DNA of 17,370 nucleotides. Origin: VGBK01 sp964548475. Its GTDB lineage: Bacteria > Actinomycetota > Acidimicrobiia > Spongiisociales > UBA11373. The position numbers and the translations under genes are program-made. The notes beneath the pieces are model-generated. The model saw nothing but the letters and a program-made list of their open reading frames with translations, had not been told where the DNA came from and did not search any database. The number at the start of each line of letters is the position of its first letter. Positions within the stretch are counted from its first letter, which is position 1. Shown piece by piece: positions 15,073 to 17,370 of the stretch. The stretch is from assembly GCA_964548475.1 (NCBI GenBank), contig CAZJRF010000037.1, positions 1 through 17,370 of the forward strand, read 5' to 3'.

Positions 15073-16140
15073 TCACGCACTGGTCAGGGGCCCGTCGGCG
15101 TCGGCAGGGTCGGGGAACATCACCACCTTGCCGCACTGCCCGGAGGCCATCAGATCGAAAGCCGCCTCGAAGTCGTCGAGGGCGAAGCGATGGGTGATAA
15201 GCGGGGCCAGGTCCACCGCGCCGCTGCGCAGCATGGCCCGCATCTGGTACCACGTGGCCCACAAGCGACGCCCGGCAATGCCGTGGACCGTGACGCCCTT
15301 GAACACGAGACGGTTGTCGAAGTCGAACTGGATGGGCCGGGAGAAGAGGCCCAGCAGAGCGGCCTCCCCGCCCGGCCGGAGCAGCCGGAAGCCCTGGTCG
15401 ATGGCCGAGGCCACGCCGGACATCTCCAGCAGTACGTCCACCCCGTCGCCGTCGGTGGCCTCCATCACCGCCTGGTAGAGATCGACCCGGGCCGGGCTGA
15501 AGGCGGCCTCCGCGCCCATGGTGCGGGCGAGCCCGAGTCGATACTCACTGATGTCGCTGGCCAGCACGGTGCGGGCCCCCAACGCGCGGGCCGCCGCGAT
15601 CGCCATGACCCCCACCGGGCCGCAGCCGGTCACCAGCACCTTCCGGCCGGCGACCGCGGGGGTGGCCGCCGTGTGCACGGCGTTGCCGAAATTCTCCTGG
15701 AGAGAGGCGATGGAGTAGGGCATGCCCGGCGGGTCGGGCCAGCAGTTGATAGCCGGGGCAGCAACGAACTCGGCGAAGACCCCGTCGCGATGCACCCCGA
15801 AGATCGACGTCTGTGGGCAGAGGTGGCCCTTGCACGTGCGGCAGAGCACGCAGGTGCCGCACACCACGTGGGACTCCACGGAGACCAGGGCACCCACTGG
15901 CGGATCGGACACACCTTCGCCGTGGGCCACGACCACCCCGCACATCTCGTGGCCGATCACCCGGGGAGGCTGAACGCGGTCGGCCGCCCAGCGATCCCAG
16001 TTGCGAATGTGCAGATCGGTGCCGCAGATCGACGACGCCTTGACCTGGAGGAGCACCTCGCCCCGCCCCGGCCGGGGCTCGGGTACATCCACCAGGGCGA
16101 GGCCGGGGCCGGGGCCCGGCTTCACTACCGCACGCATCAT
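15073..16140 (-). CDS. tdh: L-threonine 3-dehydrogenase, zinc-dependent
   Basis: The 355-residue protein is a medium-chain zinc alcohol dehydrogenase; E. coli Tdh has 341 residues. SSICGTD supplies catalytic Cys39, GHEMCG supplies His64 and Glu65, and Cys94, Cys97, Cys100 and Cys108 have the spacing of the structural zinc lobe, with an extra Cys103. VTGCGPVGVMA is the NAD-binding glycine motif. SVESHVVCGTC resembles the Tdh-specific stretch, and LQENFGNAVHTA parallels the E. coli sequence. It oxidises threonine to 2-amino-3-ketobutyrate, which Kbl, encoded directly downstream, cleaves. The upstream end of the frame (to 16239) is a shadow. The start is ATG 16140 or the adjacent ATG 16137: GGGTGGGG precedes the pair, while a TAGGGT box would put the transcript start at about 16137. 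It heads the four-gene operon and is divergent from the SGNH hydrolase. Confidence 0.93.
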   Translation of the reverse strand: MMRAVVKPGPGPGLALVDVPEPRPGRGEVLLQVKASSICGTDLHIRNWDRWAADRVQPPRVIGHEMCGVVVAHGEGVSDPPVGALVSVESHVVCGTCVLCRTCKGHLCPQTSIFGVHRDGVFAEFVAAPAINCWPDPPGMPYSIASLQENFGNAVHTAATPAVAGRKVLVTGCGPVGVMAIAAARALGARTVLASDISEYRLGLARTMGAEAAFSPARVDLYQAVMEATDGDGVDVLLEMSGVASAIDQGFRLLRPGGEAALLGLFSRPIQFDFDNRLVFKGVTVHGIAGRRLWATWYQMRAMLRSGAVDLAPLITHRFALDDFEAAFDLMASGQCGKVVMFPDPADADGPLTSA

Positions 16141-16144
16141 CCCC

Positions 16145-16155
16145 ACCCTACCGGG
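16145..16155 (-). promoter_or_regulatory. Candidate -10 region (CCCGGTAGGGT) for the tdh operon
   Basis: On the minus strand TAGGGT (16145-16150) fits TANNNT and ends four bases before ATG 16140, so a start seven to eight bases downstream would fall at the second ATG (16137). The flanking CCGGTAG matches the two other candidate promoters in the window. The GGGTGGGG overlap could instead act as a ribosome binding site. No -35 box was found. Confidence 0.35.
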
Positions 16156-16225
16156 CGGGGAAGGCCAGGGGGGGCGTCGCGGTAGGGCCGCTCGGCCGTT
16201 TGCAAGAAGAGCGGCCGGGACGGGC

Positions 16226-16231
16226 CATACT
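16226..16231 (+). promoter_or_regulatory. Candidate -10 box (CATACT) for the secreted SGNH hydrolase
   Basis: CATACT, one mismatch from TATACT, ends six bases before the ATG at 16238, so the transcript would start on or next to the start codon. A TTGCAA at 16200-16205 could be a -35 box, but the 20-base spacer is long. No ribosome binding site is present. Confidence 0.35.
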
Positions 16232-16237
16232 GGGCCC

Positions 16238-17370
16238 ATGCCGGGTTCCCGGGCACTGATCGCGACGGCCCTCCTGATAGCCGCCCTGCCCGCATCCCCC
16301 GCCGCTGCGCTTGCGCTGTCTCAGGGGCCGGCGCCCGCCCTGGAGCCTGCGTTCCGGGCCACCATGCCGGACCGCTTCGGCCTTGACGCCGACCGCGACG
16401 GCATCATCGACCTGCTCAACACGGCGGCTTACGCGGCCAACGGGGCCGACCCCGCCGTCTTCAGCTTGCACCTGGACGCGTCGGACAGCCGGGCCACCCT
16501 GGCGGGGGCGCCTCTGCCGATCGTGGAGTACCGGTGGCACATCGCGGGGCCGGGCGGCCTGTCGCTGGCCCGGGCGGGGCCGCTGCCGGTGATCGAAGTC
16601 CGCCTGCCGGAGGGGTCGTACGGCGTCACCCTCGACGTACGGGCGGACCTCGGCTGGGGCACGGCGACGGCTCGCGCCGAGAGGGAAGTCGCCGTTGAGG
16701 ATCTGCTGGTGGTAGCGGTGGGAGATTCCTATGCCGCGGGAGACGGCAACCCGGAGCGCCCGCGCGAGCCGGGGGACCGGCCGGCCGTCTGGGCCGACTC
16801 GCCGTTGGATGCCGCGGCTGCATCCGCTCACGCCGCTGCGCATCGCTCCACGGCCGCCTGGCCCGCCCTCGCCGCCCTTGCCCTCGAGCGGGCCGATCCG
16901 ACTACTTCGGTGACGTTCGTGTCGGTGGCGGCCACGGGAGCCCGCATCGGCCCCGGGGTTCTCGCGGCGGGGCCGGGAGCGGAACGCGGCCAGCTCGAGC
17001 AGGTGGCGGCCCTGGTGGGAGAGCGAACAATCGACGCTCTTCTCATCTCGATCGGGGGCAACGATGTCGGCTTTGCGCACATCGTCCGATGGCTGGTCGA
17101 TGCGGACCCCCAGGCCGACCCGCTCTGCTACCAGGTGGACCTGGACAACGTGTGGAGCTCGGCGGCCGACGGCGACTCGAGCCGGGGGTCGGCCGTGGGT
17201 CTTGCCCCGCCCTGGGGTCTCGGGTGCCGGCCCACCCGGGAGAAGGATCGGCCACAGCTCCCCGGGTTGCAGGGGCTGGCGGGGGAGCTCGACGCGCTGG
17301 CCGGGGCCATCGACGTCGGCCTGGACGCATCGGCCGTCTACCTGATGGAGTACCCCGACCCGACCGGCGG
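16238..17370 (+). CDS. Secreted SGNH/GDSL hydrolase, 5' part (runs off the window)
   Basis: The frame is open from ATG 16238 to the window end (377 codons) with no stop. It begins with a signal peptide ending near residue 22-25 (ASPAAALA). LDADRDGIID (about 50-59) resembles a calcium-binding DxDxDG loop. A beta-rich stretch (about 90-155: VEYRWHIAGP, then VIEVRLPEGSYGVTLDVRAD) looks like a PKD or Ig-like domain. The catalytic domain follows: GDSYAAGDGN with nucleophile Ser164, HRSTAAWP near 205, a SVAATGARI segment, and GGNDVGF with Asn275. The last SGNH block, which should carry Asp and His, lies beyond the window. The arrangement resembles secreted actinobacterial esterases with GDSY(S/A)SGEG-type blocks; the substrate (ester, phospholipid or acetylated polymer) is unknown. 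It is divergent from tdh across 97 bases. No lipobox is seen, so it is probably released. Confidence 0.85.
   Translation, partial: MPGSRALIATALLIAALPASPAAALALSQGPAPALEPAFRATMPDRFGLDADRDGIIDLLNTAAYAANGADPAVFSLHLDASDSRATLAGAPLPIVEYRWHIAGPGGLSLARAGPLPVIEVRLPEGSYGVTLDVRADLGWGTATARAEREVAVEDLLVVAVGDSYAAGDGNPERPREPGDRPAVWADSPLDAAAASAHAAAHRSTAAWPALAALALERADPTTSVTFVSVAATGARIGPGVLAAGPGAERGQLEQVAALVGERTIDALLISIGGNDVGFAHIVRWLVDADPQADPLCYQVDLDNVWSSAADGDSSRGSAVGLAPPWGLGCRPTREKDRPQLPGLQGLAGELDALAGAIDVGLDASAVYLMEYPDPTG

Noticed and set aside
13737..15197. Long plus-strand open frame (486 codons) opposite kbl
   Set aside because: It is the antisense of conserved kbl and alpha-subunit sequence; long empty frames are expected at this GC content.

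Overview
The window is very GC-rich, tightly packed double-stranded coding sequence from an actinobacterium, most likely an uncultured lineage such as Acidimicrobiia (inference). The clues are an LprG/LppX-family lipoprotein paired with a P55-like transporter, a Thr/Pro-linked DUF459 lipoprotein, Tat and lipoprotein signal sequences, and -10-like TANNNT motifs placed so close to start codons that leaderless transcription is likely. Ten Ns at 4731-4740 mark a scaffold join, so this is probably an assembled metagenome or draft genome. The bases just left of the join look poor.

Layout. 1-713 (+): C-terminal part of a TAP-like alpha/beta hydrolase. 801-1355 (+): a cysteine-free, single-domain FAD oxidoreductase related to thioredoxin reductase. 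1374-2651 (-): 12-TM MFS exporter of the EntS/MFS_3 type. 2652-2908: 257 bases without a credible gene, carrying a strong terminator hairpin near 2861-2892. 2909-3520 (-): orphan Tat-type secreted protein or lipoprotein. 3646-4587 (+): DUF459 SGNH-hydrolase lipoprotein, divergent from the previous gene. 4588-4730: no gene, low-quality edge before the gap. 4741-5374 (-): DedA membrane protein whose 3' end is lost in the gap. 5449-7652 (-): LprG-like lipoprotein and P55-like 14-TM MFS exporter, overlapping by ATGA. 7765-11357 (+): two ABC half-transporters, also overlapping by ATGA and divergent from the lipoprotein operon. 11364-16140 (-): a four-gene run transcribed in the order tdh, kbl, 2-oxoacid:ferredoxin oxidoreductase alpha, beta-gamma fusion. 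16238-17370 (+): the first 377 codons of a secreted SGNH hydrolase that runs off the window.

How the genes fit together. The right part is a catabolic operon. Tdh oxidises threonine to 2-amino-3-ketobutyrate, Kbl cleaves that with CoA to glycine and acetyl-CoA, and the oxidoreductase interconverts a 2-oxoacid and an acyl-CoA with ferredoxin. The middle is an envelope-export block. The lipoprotein plus MFS pair resembles the mycobacterial lprG-p55 operon, which moves triacylated lipids and glycolipids to the outer envelope. Beside it, the ABC pair shows complementary degenerate sites typical of an obligate heterodimer. Several other genes (two SGNH hydrolases, the TAP-like hydrolase, the orphan secreted protein, DedA) also act in or outside the membrane.

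The best candidates for something little described are the C-terminal fusion of the gamma domain to the beta subunit of the oxidoreductase, its operon with tdh-kbl, the lprG-p55 pair head to head with a heterodimeric ABC exporter, a perfect long hairpin between the two ABC genes, and a shared CCGGTAG-type promoter motif. No CRISPR array, tRNA, rRNA, insertion sequence or phage gene was seen.
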